A stretch of 64,000 nt of DNA from Hymenochaete sp. R1 (lineage: Eukaryota > Basidiomycota > Agaricomycetes > Hymenochaetales > Hymenochaetaceae): positions 1-64,000 of the forward strand of contig JAFREE010000125.1 of the NCBI GenBank assembly GCA_019400425.1. Direction: 5' to 3'. The notes under the pieces were generated by a model. It was not told the DNA's origin. It saw only the letters and a program-made list of their open reading frames with translations, and ran no database searches. How positions within the stretch are numbered: position 1 is the stretch's first letter; the number at the start of each line of letters is the position of its first letter. This document shows positions 1-11,256 of the stretch, piece by piece. Position numbers and translations under genes: made by a program.

Positions 1-559
1 CGGTGTATCTAAGAAAATGAATGATATAAGCTTGATGTTAGCCAGAATGACTGGTTCAATCAATTCGTAGACTCACAAGTAATTTGTATGCAGGAGTCCA
101 AGTTGTTGGCACAGCAACACTCGTCGCGTCCTTTCATTTTCAGTTTGCGCAAATAATCTGATCGACGCCATCGACGTATCAACCCAGGGCAGGATTTCTC
201 TTTTGCTTTAATCAATCAAGCCAACACCAGCTAACCACAACAGCAACAGCAAAGTAGCTTGGCGAAGGGTCTGTAGCGTAAAGATATCATCAAATTGCAC
301 TACTACCAGCATCGGCCTATGGTTCTTCTATCGTTTCTCAAATTCTCATCCTCACATAGGGCGAGTCCAATGTCATCTCTGAGTTAGCTTAAATTTTGGA
401 TGATTTAACTTTAGGAGCAGAGTAATTTGCTAAGGTACGAAGAAGAGCAAAGAACAGGGACAAAGTACATCGATTCGATACAACTTCGACTCCCTCGAAG
501 CACCATTGCTTCTCCTCCTTCACAACTAACCCCCCCCCCCACCCCCCCTCTCTTCGGTG

Positions 560-1486
560 ATGTCTGCTTCGTCTACAGGCCATGCTTCCGGCAGCAGTAA
601 CAAACGCCAGCGCCAGGAGGCTGAAGTTTCCCCAGAGCCACCGAGAAAACGTCAAGCGGGTGACGTCTCGGACACTGCGTTGAATTCAAGCATATCTGGT
701 CTCTACGCTGGAGTAGGACGGCTTTCTCTTCCATTTGAAGAACACAAACACCTTTTACTCATGCTCGACTCTGTGGACGACTTCGGCACCTTGGCTCAGG
801 CGATGACCAAGGCGAGAGGCAGCAATGATACTTTTAGTCGCTTGCTTGCTGAGCAGCAGCATACTACACGCGAACGGCTTGTGGGTGTAGAAGCATCTCC
901 AAATTTTGCTGACAAAGCTGAGCAGATCGGCGCTCTCAAGATACAGCTCGAGGGGCTTGACTTGCTGGGCATACGATACAGCAACGATAATGCGCTTTTC
1001 AGAATGCGTACATACCTGCGTCATTGTCCCAAGAAAGGCCTTTACAAACGCGACCGACGGATAAGTATGCAAAGTACGTGCGACAATTTCTACAGGGTCG
1101 AGGTGGATCTCGTCCAAGTAGTAGTGGCGTGGAAGAAGCGGAACCGCATTTCAAGCGGCGATGGAGGTGTCGAGAGAGATATTCTCCTTTCACTCACCGA
1201 TATTGACAAAGTAACCGACCATGAAATTCAGCAACTCTACGAAAAAGAATTAGAGCTAATCAAATTCCGGACGGAGCATAAGCATCTGTTCACTGGTGAC
1301 CAAGGAGAAGAGTCCAGTGCCGAGACGATCCGCAACCAGATGCTGATACAGGATAAGATTATATATTGCACCTTGATGGAGGTTCGACGAGATGAAAGAG
1401 TCCGTCGGGAGATGAAGGGAATCATTTCCGCGCTGGATCCACATTTCCCCGCAGATGGTCGCCTTGTCCTGGTCCACGATAACTGA
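560..1486 (+). CDS. Hypothetical charged protein, tandem copy A
   Basis: No family recognised. One uninterrupted 308-residue frame. I start at the ATG at 560; the in-frame GTG just before it is not needed. The N-terminus is Ser-rich with basic patches (KRQRQ, PRKRQ, residues about 15-32) that could act as a nuclear signal. The rest is charged and probably helical. It shares an ordered set of motifs with the next gene: FRMR (about 146), WKKRNR (190), DIDK (214), RNQM (257) and RRDERV (276). This indicates an old tandem duplication. A C-rich run (C10, A, C7) at 531-548 sits directly before the start. No signal peptide or membrane segment seen. Existence as a gene is likely; function is unknown. 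Confidence 0.7.
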   Translation: MSASSTGHASGSSNKRQRQEAEVSPEPPRKRQAGDVSDTALNSSISGLYAGVGRLSLPFEEHKHLLLMLDSVDDFGTLAQAMTKARGSNDTFSRLLAEQQHTTRERLVGVEASPNFADKAEQIGALKIQLEGLDLLGIRYSNDNALFRMRTYLRHCPKKGLYKRDRRISMQSTCDNFYRVEVDLVQVVVAWKKRNRISSGDGGVERDILLSLTDIDKVTDHEIQQLYEKELELIKFRTEHKHLFTGDQGEESSAETIRNQMLIQDKIIYCTLMEVRRDERVRREMKGIISALDPHFPADGRLVLVHDN

Positions 1487-1900
1487 TCGTATTTTATGAC
1501 ACGCCGTCGACGCAGTGCCCGTGCTTTAGCTTGTCTTGCCACCCTCACTAATTTCCCTTCCTATGTCGTTATTCATCTGTGGCTATATCTTCTGGAAGTT
1601 GGAATTAGGTTTAAATAAGACTTTGACTCACAATACGGACACATTGGGTTAAAGATGTGCGGAATCGCCAGTACAGTGGAATACCTCAGGGTCAGCTCGT
1701 AAGTTTGTACAGCATGAATATTGCAACTTGCATTACGATTTCCATGTGAAGAAACTCTAACTTTGCTCGTACCTGACAAAGACAACTTGCCAAGCCTGGA
1801 TAAACGTGAGGGCTGCAAAGGACAATGTATACCCTACCGCGTCAGAGCGTGTCCTCTCCCTTCATCCTCCTCCACTCTTTTTCGCGACCCAAAATCAAGC

Positions 1901-2869
1901 ATGTCATCCCAAGGCAAAGACAGAGGCCCTGGAAGCTTAAAGCGCAAGCGTGAAACTCAGACTGGCATTGAGCTTGACGCTCTTCCCAGCAATCGTACCA
2001 CTGGCAGGCCATTTGTACCGCCTGTCGAGCTCCATCGGCAAGCCCTGATTTCAACTCAACTGGAAATACAAGGCGACATCGACAGTATCAGCGACAAAGT
2101 ACCTCAGGACATATCTAACATCGCTACTGGCATGAAGAAGCGATTCAAGTACATGTTCGATAGCTTTCGGGAGTCTTTGGAAAAGGAGAGAAGAGAGGCG
2201 GAAAAGAAGGAGAGGGGGATGAAAAAGACGAAGAGGTTAGAGAACAATGACGACCGCGAAAGTGGACGGGACCAACCCAGTATAGATCGGCAGGCGAGGG
2301 ACGACCGAGAGCTTGCTCTGAGGGAGGCACGCTTCAACAACGAGCTCATCCTATTCAGGTTTCGAGGTCGTATTCACGCTTATGATAATCATGGTTGGAG
2401 TACCACGCATAAAAAAGAGGAGGAACGGCTCATTCAAACCTTATGCGACGAATACGAAGTTATCGAGGAGGATCTCGACCGGATCATCACCGAGTGGAGG
2501 CAGCGGAACAACCTCACAGGCAACAATAAAGAACTTCACAAGCGACTCCTAGAGGACCTCGTCGACATCGGCAAGACGTCCAATGAGGCAATCGAGGAGT
2601 TGCGTAATACCGAAGTGAAGGTCCTCACACCCGTGGAAGAGCTCAACGAAAATATTGTAGCCAAGTTTGGGGAAATTCACGGTGCTGATTCCCTTCGCAG
2701 GCAGATGATGTTGCGGGACGAGGAAATGTATGTCGAGGTGATGAGCATTCGGAGGGATCGGTGGGTACAAGGGGAAACTAAGAAAGCTCATGCAGAGCTC
2801 GAGAAGCGGATGAAGGACAAGGGTATGCTGAAGGATAAAACCTTGGTTATTTCGTACGTCAAGAAGTAG
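1901..2869 (+). CDS. Hypothetical charged protein, tandem copy B
   Basis: Unrecognised 322-residue protein, intronless, same orientation as copy A and 414 bp downstream. The frame is open from an ATG at 1721. I choose the ATG at 1901 because its N-terminus (MSSQGK, then KRKRE) resembles that of copy A. Residues about 75-145 are Lys/Glu/Arg-rich and look like a coiled coil. The C-terminal half repeats the copy A motif series: FRFR (152), WRQRNN (199), DIGK (222), RRQM (266), RRDRWV (284). Identity is low apart from these blocks, so the duplication is old or the proteins evolve fast. The KRKRE patch suggests a nuclear location; that is inference. Confidence 0.7.
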   Translation: MSSQGKDRGPGSLKRKRETQTGIELDALPSNRTTGRPFVPPVELHRQALISTQLEIQGDIDSISDKVPQDISNIATGMKKRFKYMFDSFRESLEKERREAEKKERGMKKTKRLENNDDRESGRDQPSIDRQARDDRELALREARFNNELILFRFRGRIHAYDNHGWSTTHKKEEERLIQTLCDEYEVIEEDLDRIITEWRQRNNLTGNNKELHKRLLEDLVDIGKTSNEAIEELRNTEVKVLTPVEELNENIVAKFGEIHGADSLRRQMMLRDEEMYVEVMSIRRDRWVQGETKKAHAELEKRMKDKGMLKDKTLVISYVKK

Positions 2870-2963
2870 CTTGAATGTAACTTGATTGTTTGTAGACTAG
2901 TCACTGGCAGCATAGTCGTTCCTCGAACTGCTTTTATTTCTTCTCGATACCTTGCGATTCTAC

Positions 2964-3200
2964 TTATCTGGAACGTACAAACTGTGATTAGTATAAGAAC
3001 AACGAAAATGAGAAAGAGCCTAATCCAGTACCTTGTATTTCTCTGCAATCTGCGTACTGGGATCCAGATTGTGCCCGAACCAACACAGTGCATGTCGCAA
3101 CATGTCAACTTGACGTGGTTTCATATTCAACAAACTTACCGACGTTATCAAGGTGAATAGAGGGGGTGGAAATGTAAGTATTTTCATCCATATTTTCCAT
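2964..3200 (-). CDS. Possible tiny spliced ORF (weak)
   Basis: A weak candidate between copy B and ILV5. On the minus strand an ATG at 3200 opens 20 codons ending at a good donor (exon 3200..3140). A coding-looking stretch containing MLRHALCWFGHNLDP follows, ending at a GTACTG donor at 3031. A third piece (2981..2964, preceded by CTAAT and CACAG) ends in TAA. Joining the first two needs an intron of only about 31 nt, which is shorter than any other here, so the model is doubtful. No family recognised. It could equally be the transcribed 3' flank of ILV5. Confidence 0.18.
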
Positions 3201-3355
3201 CGTTATATTCATTCACAGTGTATTCTTTTCCAAGCTAGACGTACACGAGCATGAGCGTATAAGGGCAAGAAAATACGCGTAAGGTAGAAAGTGGGAACTA
3301 AGTGAGACCCAATATTGATCTCTTTTGAAGTAGGATAGAAGGAAGATATTGTCGG

Positions 3356-4742
3356 TTAGTTCTTGGCATCCGGGCGCAACGAACGGACGGTCTTGCCTAC
3401 AAAGAATCAGCGCGGAACAGCTGAAAACAAAATACAGAGGGACATACCAGCAACCCAGATCTCTTGTTCGTCAATCTCCTTCAGCTCCTTTGCAAGGTCC
3501 TCGCGGTACGTCTTCCTTCCGTTGAACTCAAGCGAGTTCTTCGTCTCCGTTCCGTTCTTTACGCTCTCGTACAACTTTTCGAATACGGGCCTGTTGGCGG
3601 CTTCAAAGATCGGCGCCCAGTCCAAAGCACCGCGCCGAGCGGTCGTCGAGCATGCATTGTACATGTAGTCCATACCCTTCTGTCCGATGAGAGGGAAGAG
3701 GGACTGAGTAGCCTCTTCAACTGTCTCGTTGAAGGCCTCTGACGGGCTATGGCCATTCGCACGGAGGACCTTGTATTGCGCAAGGAACATACCCTCTACG
3801 AGAAAGTCGGGTTCATCGTCCAGTATAAGTTAAGCAAAGATAGAGGAAACTTACGAATACCACCCATGAGGACACCACGCTCGCCGTACAAGTCAGAGTA
3901 AACCTCCTTCTCGAAAGTCGTCTCGTACATATATCCGGAGCCAACGGCGACACCGAGAGCCGTCGCCTTCTCAAGCGCCTTGCCAGTGATGTCCTGGAAG
4001 ACCGCAACGGAGGAGTTGATCCCACGGCCCTCCTTGAAAAGAGTGCGGACAGTACGACCTGACCCCTTAGGTGCGACGAGGATAACATCGACATCCTTAG
4101 GCGGGATGACTTTGGTTAAGTCCTTGTACACGACAGAGAAACCGTGCGAGAAGTAGAGCGTTTTTCCCTTGGTGACAAGCGGGGCAACCTGTGACCATGT
4201 CTGGCTTTGCGCGGCATCAGAGAGGAGGTTCATGATGATCGTGCCGCGGTCGATGGCCTCTTCGATCGGGAAGAGGGTCTCGCCGGGAACCCAGCCATCC
4301 TCCATGGCCTGCTTCCAACTCTCACCATCCTTACGCACACCAACAATGACATTCATGCCGTTGTCGCGGGCGTTGAGACCTTGTCCATGCCCTTGAGAGC
4401 CGTAGCCAATAAGAGCAAGAGTGTCGTTCTTGAAGTACTCCTGGAGCTTGGGCAAAGGCCAATCTGAACGCTCGTACACCTTCTCCTCAACACCAGCGAA
4501 GCTCAAAGTCTTTACACCACGAGCCTATCTCAGGAGTATTAGAGATCGTAGTGTGTATATTGCAGACAGAGAAAACGCACTTTGGGCAACGTGGCAGATT
4601 TTGCGACGGATTTTGACGAGCGAGCCGCGACGGAGAAGGATCTCGCTGCAGCCCCACGAGTTACTGCTGCCGCCGAGCGAGGAGCGGAACGAGTTGCAGC
4701 GCGAGCAGTGTTAGATGCAGAACGGAGGAAGATGGAGGACAT
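3356..4742 (-). CDS. ILV5: Ketol-acid reductoisomerase, mitochondrial
   Basis: Second step of valine/isoleucine synthesis: NADPH- and Mg-dependent isomerisation and reduction of acetolactate or acetohydroxybutyrate. Exons (minus) 4742..4581, 4524..3855, 3795..3448, 3396..3356 give 406 residues, normal for the fungal enzyme. The start lies in ACCACCATG. Residues 1-45 are rich in Arg, Ala and Ser without acids, a mitochondrial presequence. The nucleotide-binding loop GYGSQGHGQG is near residues 94-103. The C-terminal knotted helical domain begins around residue 278 (MFLAQYKVL) and ends KTVRSLRPDAKN, as in the family. Divergent from the LENG1-like gene across 643 bp. Identification is secure. 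Confidence 0.97.
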
Positions 4743-5385
4743 GGTGGTAGTGAGAGCTGAAGGTGTAAAAAGTGCTGAACCGCTTATAAGCTGGTATCGA
4801 GTCAACTCGAAGCAGGCGAGGAAAAAAGTTAAGCATCGGCCGAATAGCGCTTATGTAATACTATATATTACGTACGCAATACATTAACACTGTTACCAGC
4901 TAACCAGTAAAGTTCGGCTGCAGCTTTGAAACGTCTAACTGAATATTTCGCAGTACCAAGACGACAAGACGACTGGCAATCCTAATGTAGGTCCAAGGTC
5001 TCATGCCATTCGCGCAAATATGTGCTATTAAGTATATCATAAATAAAGATCAATTTGAATACGGATTGATTTGCAGCTGAAGACGAGTAGCTTCAATTGT
5101 CTGGAGAAAGACTCCGCGAATTATTTTACGCACAGTATCCAACCGAACTTCTTCAGTACATTATTTACAAGGAACGGAGATGATCTCCAGCAGCAGGTCT
5201 CAGAACTCTGACATGATATGATCTACATTTGAGCATCTATTTTTGGAACGCGTCTTAGTCACGTGAAAGTGCGCATCGCCACACAAATGGCGACAGGGAC
5301 TCCGCGCGCTCTAAAGTGTTCAACAATCACCTTCATCATTCATTTCGCCTTTTAAAACTGAGTCCAACCTTGACACCATTCTATC
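4743..5385. other. Shared upstream region of ILV5 and LENG1-like gene
   Basis: A 643-bp divergent intergenic stretch with AT-rich blocks around 4850-4900 and 5030-5090. No ORF with coding character and no regulatory element that I can name with confidence. Confidence 0.5.
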
Positions 5386-6590
5386 ATGGGCAAACTGAAC
5401 ATCGCGCATCACAAGTCGTATCATCCATACCGCAGGGACAATATCGAACGTGTCCGACGAGATGAAGAAGAGGCACAAATAAAAGAAGCCAAAGAAGAGG
5501 GTCGGATGAGTCTCGCGGTACGCACTCTTTCATCCCCCCATCCTTTCTTGGTTTCTTTCTGACTAACGACAAAAGGACTCAGAAGCGAGATTGAGTCTGC
5601 TCCGAGAACGCGCTGGGTCTTCCTCGAGCTCGTCCAAATCGAAAAGAAGAGAGGACGAGAAGCGGGAAAGAGAGCTGTTGGCGCAAGCTACTAATGCGGA
5701 TGCGAGGAGGGAGGCGCTCGATTCGAACTCATCTACGGTTGCTTTAGGGAATGGGAAGCATATCAACTTATTTGAGGACTTGGAACAGGTCAGTATATTC
5801 ACCACGCATCCGTCTTTCTCTGACTACATTCTGATTCATTGTGTCCAGAACGCAACGGCAGAGTCCCTCGCCAAGTCTCGAGCTCTCGAGAAGATCGGTA
5901 AAGGTAAAGGAGCTGAGGAGACGGAGAAAGGCATACCCCTCGCACCGAGTGCGAAGGACCTCAAACCATGGTATTCTGACAAACAGAAAGACCTAGACGA
6001 TGGTCGAGACGAGAAAGATCGGTGCGTGCGTGCCAGTTCACTGCCGCTTATAGGCCACTCAACAAACGTTCTATGGAATACACAGCGATCGCGACCTGCG
6101 CCATAAATCTCGCAACGACCCCCTCGCAAGTATCCAAAAGCAGCTCGCCTCGAAGTACCCAACGCAAGACTCCCAATCCACCAACAACTCCCGATACTCA
6201 ACGCACGGCCGAACCTGGAGCTCGCCCTCAGACCCAAACTCAAACCAAAATACCCGCCCGACAAAAGATGACGACCCAGCCCGCTTCGCCCGCGTCGAGC
6301 GCGAATCATCCGAACGTGCACGCGCTCAGGCGCTCATCGCTCGGAAACGGCGCGAAGCGATGGCGAGTGCGAGTGCGACGCCTTCGACCGTACGAGGTGG
6401 GGCTGGCGACGAAGAAGGGTACAGATATGGGGATCAGTTCCATGCGAGGGAAGTGGAGATGGCACATCGGAAGAGGGAGAGGGAGGAGGTGGATGTGAGG
6501 ATGAGGGGGTGGGGAGGAGAGAGGGTTCGGGGTGGAGGGAGGGAAGGGGGCTGGGAAGAGAGGGGGGAGAGGAGAGGGAGGGGTCGATGA
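5386..6590 (+). CDS. LENG1-like protein with N-terminal CIR_N domain
   Basis: Exons 5386..5517, 5576..5788, 5849..6021, 6086..6590; 340 residues. The N-terminus (MGKLNIAHHKSYHPYRRDN then RVRRDEEEA) is a typical CIR_N domain as in human LENG1 and the CIR corepressor: a basic opening, a conserved W/Y-H and an alternating Arg/Glu helix. The C-terminal exon has the second conserved block (NDPLASIQKQL, later RARAQALIARKRR). It ends in an Arg/Gly-rich RGG-like tail. The third intron acceptor (6085) was chosen because it joins EKDR to DRDLRHK without loss of frame. LENG1-type proteins are nuclear and appear in spliceosome proteomes; the precise role is not established. Confidence 0.85.
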
Positions 6591-8820
6591 TTTGTGAGTG
6601 CGTGCGTTTTAAGTGCCTTGGTTGAGGAAGCTCTTGGAGCGGACGGAGGGGCTCGTAGTACAGGTGTTGTGTAAGTGTCCTTTGGAAGTAGTACTACGGG
6701 TATATGGCCCATTTGTAATTGTAGACGTAGCAAGTTCTCTCCTTCCAGCGAATGTTTATGCGCTAGCAGTTGTTCTCGCAAGTACGTACCTGTCCGTCAC
6801 ACCTTTATTGACATTACTGACCAATTACTTAGTCCCATGTTCCACTTGGCAACGCTTGAGATTTCATCAGTTCAGAAAAATGGTTTGAATTAGAGAGAAG
6901 ACTTGAGCACAGGCCTCCTGACCATCTTCGCCGTTCGCCCTCTTGCCAACTCAGACTATACAAACGACAAGTACAACACTCCGATTACTTAACTTGACTT
7001 GTCACTTGCCATGTTCAGCATGTCGCAGTACGGACAACGGATTACCCGTCCACAATCCTATTAAACGATACGAAAAGAAACTACTGGCACTGCTGACTGC
7101 TGAAGAGTATTAATATTCCCGAGGCTACTGAGATAGGAACGCTTCTCGTCTGGGACAGTCCGACAGGTGAAGGTCAGCGGTGGCGTGTACGTTTGCGTCG
7201 TGCGTCGTGCGTCGTGCATACTACTGCTACTGCCACGAGAGTCGGGCCTGGCCCTAGTCCCAATTCCAATCCTATTTCCCACAGGCCCAGGTCCAGGAGA
7301 TCGATAATAAACAGCAAGCTTCACGAACTGAATGGGTCGAATCTTGCGAAATCCCGAAGGCTAAGGCTGGAGGGATCCGAACTTGAACATAAACGCCGGA
7401 GGGGGGTAAATTGGTTCTTGGGAAGACGTTGGTGGTCACGGTCGAGGTGAGCCTTCGTTCCGCTTTTGGAGAACAAGAATGCTCTGGTAATGTAGCTTGG
7501 ATGGGGACCCGAGGAGAAAGAAGAGTACGTACGGGCTACCTACCCCCTTCACTAGTGGGAGAGGCAATCCCCGACCTTACCTTGACGGCAGTGTTCTAAT
7601 CCTGGAGGACATAAATAAGACTCGGACGATAGGACGTTCTTGGCGAGTGGCTCCTTCAATATAGGTGTTCATGCTGTCTGGATGGTGTCTGTAACTCGAC
7701 AATGACAGCTAAAGATGACCCTTCATCCCCCAAGGCTCCGGAGAACGACAGAGTCCCGAAGACTCACCATTTCATTTCAGTTCTTGGGACTTCTTTCTTG
7801 ACCAAAGACACCTATACACAGTAACTCCTTACCCTTCTTCAGGATAACGAACAGTCGGCGAACAAGGAAAGGACCGCTGCGAACACGGCGAACCCACGAC
7901 CTATCTCACTTCAGCGAGGAACGTGCCATTTCCCGGATGAAGGTGAGATACGAAGTTAATAATAATAATGGGGCTTCCGTAGGCTTTAGGAGAATTGAGA
8001 AGATGATGAGAAGGTAATGTCGGCGATACGTTTCGTCTATCGGTTCGTGATTTTTGACCGATGTAATTTAATTGTTTTGTAAAGGAAGACGTGGACAGAG
8101 AACAGAAGACCAAGTTATTATTGTTCCGTTTTCCTTCCTCCCAGTGTCTCATCGTCAGAAAGCAAAAGTGCTCAAAACGACGGTTTCGGAACGGCGATGG
8201 TATCGTGCGTGTTCCGATATCGTTACGGAAGGGCGGGATAAAGGCTTCAATGGGAGCATCGGTATGGACCAACGTTCGCTATGAGTTTGGAGATTTGTGA
8301 GGGCAGAAAACTGTTCAATTTTCCCGTTGATCTAAGTGAACTCAGGGGTACTTGTATACAGGCTCGATTTTCGCTGATTCCTGATACCGATGCGGGTGGC
8401 GTAAGTGGTGGTCGACGCGGGGGGAAATGGAAAATGAGTGTGCCTTGGCGTTGGACTAGAGATGGCGAGAAAAGATTTGGGTTTGGATGTTTGAAATTGA
8501 GGTGATGTGAACTTTTTGTGTTATTATGATGGATGAACCGCAGACGCACTGAGTTGAAACCGTTTTGAACTTAGTGTATCAGTATCTGCTGCTTATCTAC
8601 TTGAACCTCAGGCTGTACTGAAGACTGTGCTTGGGTTGTGGGAGTTGTGGGCCGGACGGTCGGAAGATTTCATCGGCCGATCCGACTACAGTACTACTAA
8701 AACAGTGAACAGCGGACAGAGTCGGACGGCATCTACTGGTACTGATCAGTGATCTAGAGATCCAGAGAGACAGCCCGGAGCCGAAGAGCCGCATGATATC
8801 CCGCAAACGTGCTATTCTTG
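6591..8820. other. Intergenic region without a supportable gene
   Basis: About 2.2 kb. Short open frames exist on both strands (for example 7901-8272 minus), but they lack family motifs, plausible splice sites or coding-like composition. I see no RNA gene. The right end belongs to the phosphate transporter promoter. Confidence 0.5.
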
Positions 8821-8826
8821 GCAAGT

Positions 8827-8872
8827 CACGTGAAAGAAGCACGTCCAATCAACGAAGGAGAAAGCCCACGTT
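8827..8872. promoter_or_regulatory. Pho4-type E-box pair upstream of phosphate transporter
   Basis: CACGTG at 8827-8832 and CACGTT at 8867-8872, about 345 and 305 bp before the transporter ATG. These are the high- and medium-affinity sites of Pho4-type bHLH factors that induce PHO84 under phosphate starvation in yeasts. The position fits; conservation of the circuit in this organism is inferred. Confidence 0.5.
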
Positions 8873-9039
8873 CGAGGTACGGAACCAAATAAAGGCAAAT
8901 AGGGGATGTCGAGGGAAGTAGGGAAAACAGGGATCCATCCATGTGCTTCTCTCCTGTCCCGTCCTCTTGTTGCCTCTTTGATGGGCGCCGGCGCCTTCAT
9001 TCATATTAATATTTATTCATTTTCACATTTCCCCCCCAA

Positions 9040-9047
9040 TATATAAA
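9040..9047 (+). promoter_or_regulatory. TATA box of phosphate transporter
   Basis: TATATAAA about 127 bp before the ATG at 9174, followed by a CT-rich leader as is usual for strongly expressed fungal genes. Confidence 0.6.
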
Positions 9048-9173
9048 CGTTTTCACTGGCATGAACTCACAGTTCGAGTCTCAGGCCGCTTAGTCTCCCC
9101 CCATCTTTCACCCCTCGCCTCTCCTCTCCATCCCCCCTCTTCCACCCCCGGAGCTTAGGACACTAAAAGCACA

Positions 9174-11256
9174 ATGGACAGAGGTTTCGTATCAGAAAAG
9201 GCTTCTAGCCATGAGACTATGGATGGCAAGAACAACGTCCAGGTCTACACCCTCGACCAGAAGCGTAAAGCCGCCCTCGCAGACGTCGACAATGCCAAGT
9301 TCTCGTAAGTATACTTTCCATGCTTTCGGCGGCTTGTTTTAAATAATTTCCCAGATGGTTCCACTTCAAAGTCGTCTTGGTAGCTGGTGTAGGTTTCTTC
9401 ACCGATGCGTGAGTGTTTCGTATCTTTACAGCTCCCCACCGTCGCTCATCGTGATAATTTTTGGAATAGCTACGATATCTTCGCTATCAACATTGCCTCC
9501 GTCATGCTCGGATACGTCTACAACGGTGGCAAGTCCTCTCTCTCGACGAATCAGGACCTGGGTGTCAAGGTCGCTACCCCTATCGGTACACTCGTCGGGC
9601 AGCTTCTTTTCGGTTGGTTGGCTGATATCGTTGGACGTAAACGCATGTGTGCGTATCTTTGAATTAATTTGTCTGTTTTAATCAAACTGATCTTTCACTG
9701 AAGATGGTGTCGAACTCATGATTATCATCATTGGCACGTTCGGCCAGGCTGTCTCCGGTCACGCGCATGCTGTCAATATTGTCGGTGTAATCATCGCCTG
9801 GCGGTTTATTGTTAGTCTTCGCTGTTTGCGTCCAGGAAATTAAGTTATTAACTTGAATGACAGATGGGTGTTGGAATTGGAGGAGACTATCCATTATCAG
9901 CTGTTATGGCCTCCGAATTCTCAGCGACAAAGATTCGTGGTCGTATCATGACTGCCGTCTTTGCTGCCCAGGGATGGGGCAACTTCAGTGAGTCTGGAGT
10001 GGCTGCTTCTCTCTCTTTTGACCTGACTGAATCAAAAATCCGTAGCCGCTGCCATTGTCTCTGTCATTATCGTCGCAGCGTTCAAGAACGCCGTTCTCGG
10101 AGACAACCCAACAGATCCCGCACACGTTGACTACATGTGGCGCCTCCTCATCGGTATCGGCTGCGTTCCCGGTGTAGTTGCTCTCTACTTCCGTCTCACC
10201 ATCCCCGAAACGCCGCGATTCACTATGGACATCGAGCGCAACGTCCAGCAGGCAACGGCTGATGTTGAGAATTTCGTCGTGAACGGCCAGTATGTGAAGG
10301 ACACGGATCCGGCAGTGCAGCGTGTGGAAGCGCCAAAGGCTTCCCGACGTGATTTCGTGAGATATTTCTCGCAGATAAAGAACGCCAAGGTCTTGATTGG
10401 TACTGCCTGGAGTTGGTTTGCTCTTGATGTATGTTTCCGATGCACTCCCTTAACCAACTCACCCATTCATTGACTTATCTACGTGCCAGATCGCCTTCTA
10501 CGGTCTTGGTCTCAACTCTTCCATCATCCTGAGTGCCATCGGTTTCGGCTCCCCCTCAAAGGATGTTACCGGCGCCCAAGCCATCTACCAAAACTTGCAC
10601 AACATCTCCGTCGGGAACGTCATCCTCGCCGTCGCCGGTCTCATCCCCGGCTACTACGCGACCTTCTTCCTCATCGACAAATGGGGCCGCAAGCCGATCC
10701 AACTCATGGGTTTCACGATGCTCACCATCCTCTTCGTTATCATGGGCTTCGCGTACGACAAGCTTACCGCTACACCGGCAGGAACGAAGGCGTTCGTGTT
10801 CTTATACTGTCTTACGAACTTCTTCCAGAACTTCGGACCGAACACAACGACGTTCATCGTTCCTGGAGAAGTGTTCCCGACGAGGTATAGGAGCACTGGG
10901 CATGGTATCTCGGCGGCGTCGGGCAAGCTAGGGGCAATTGTGGCGCAGGTTGGGTTCGCGCAGTTAAAGAATATCGGAGGAACGAACGCTTTCGTCAAAC
11001 ATATGTATGTATACCTTCCTCCATCAACAATATTTCCCTCTAGTTCTAATTCCCTTTTTCTCCTACTTTCTCCAGTCTTGAGATCTTCGCCCTCTTCATG
11101 TTGACAGGTATCTTCTCGACGCTCCTACTTCCCGAGACCAAGGGCCGCACGCTTGAGGATCTCTCGAACGAAGACCAAGAAGGATTCATCTCCGAAGCGC
11201 ATCAAGAGCGAAATCATACGGCGGGTGTTTCCACTGCGCCTCAGCTGGCATCGTAG
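9174..11256 (+). CDS. High-affinity inorganic phosphate transporter (PHO84 family, MFS)
   Basis: Plasma-membrane proton/phosphate symporter of the major facilitator superfamily. Eight exons (9174..9304, 9355..9408, 9470..9648, 9704..9810, 9864..9987, 10046..10428, 10490..11004, 11076..11256) give 557 residues, the usual length. The phosphate:H+ symporter signatures are present: GFFTDAYDIFAIN in helix 1, the MFS motif GWLADIVGRKRMYG between helices 2 and 3, and GVGIGGDYPLSAVMASEF in helix 4. The conserved second-half motif FLIDKWGRKPIQ and the C-terminal PETKGRTLED also occur. Twelve membrane segments are evident. Regulation by phosphate is suggested by the upstream CACGTG/CACGTT pair. Confidence 0.95.

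Noticed and set aside
1721..1900. Longer N-terminus for copy B from the ATG at 1721
   Set aside because: The extra 60 residues have no counterpart in copy A, and the ATG at 1901 gives matching N-termini.
7901..8272. Minus-strand 123-codon frame upstream of the phosphate transporter
   Set aside because: Low complexity (Asn and Ile runs), lies in an apparent promoter region, no splice partners.
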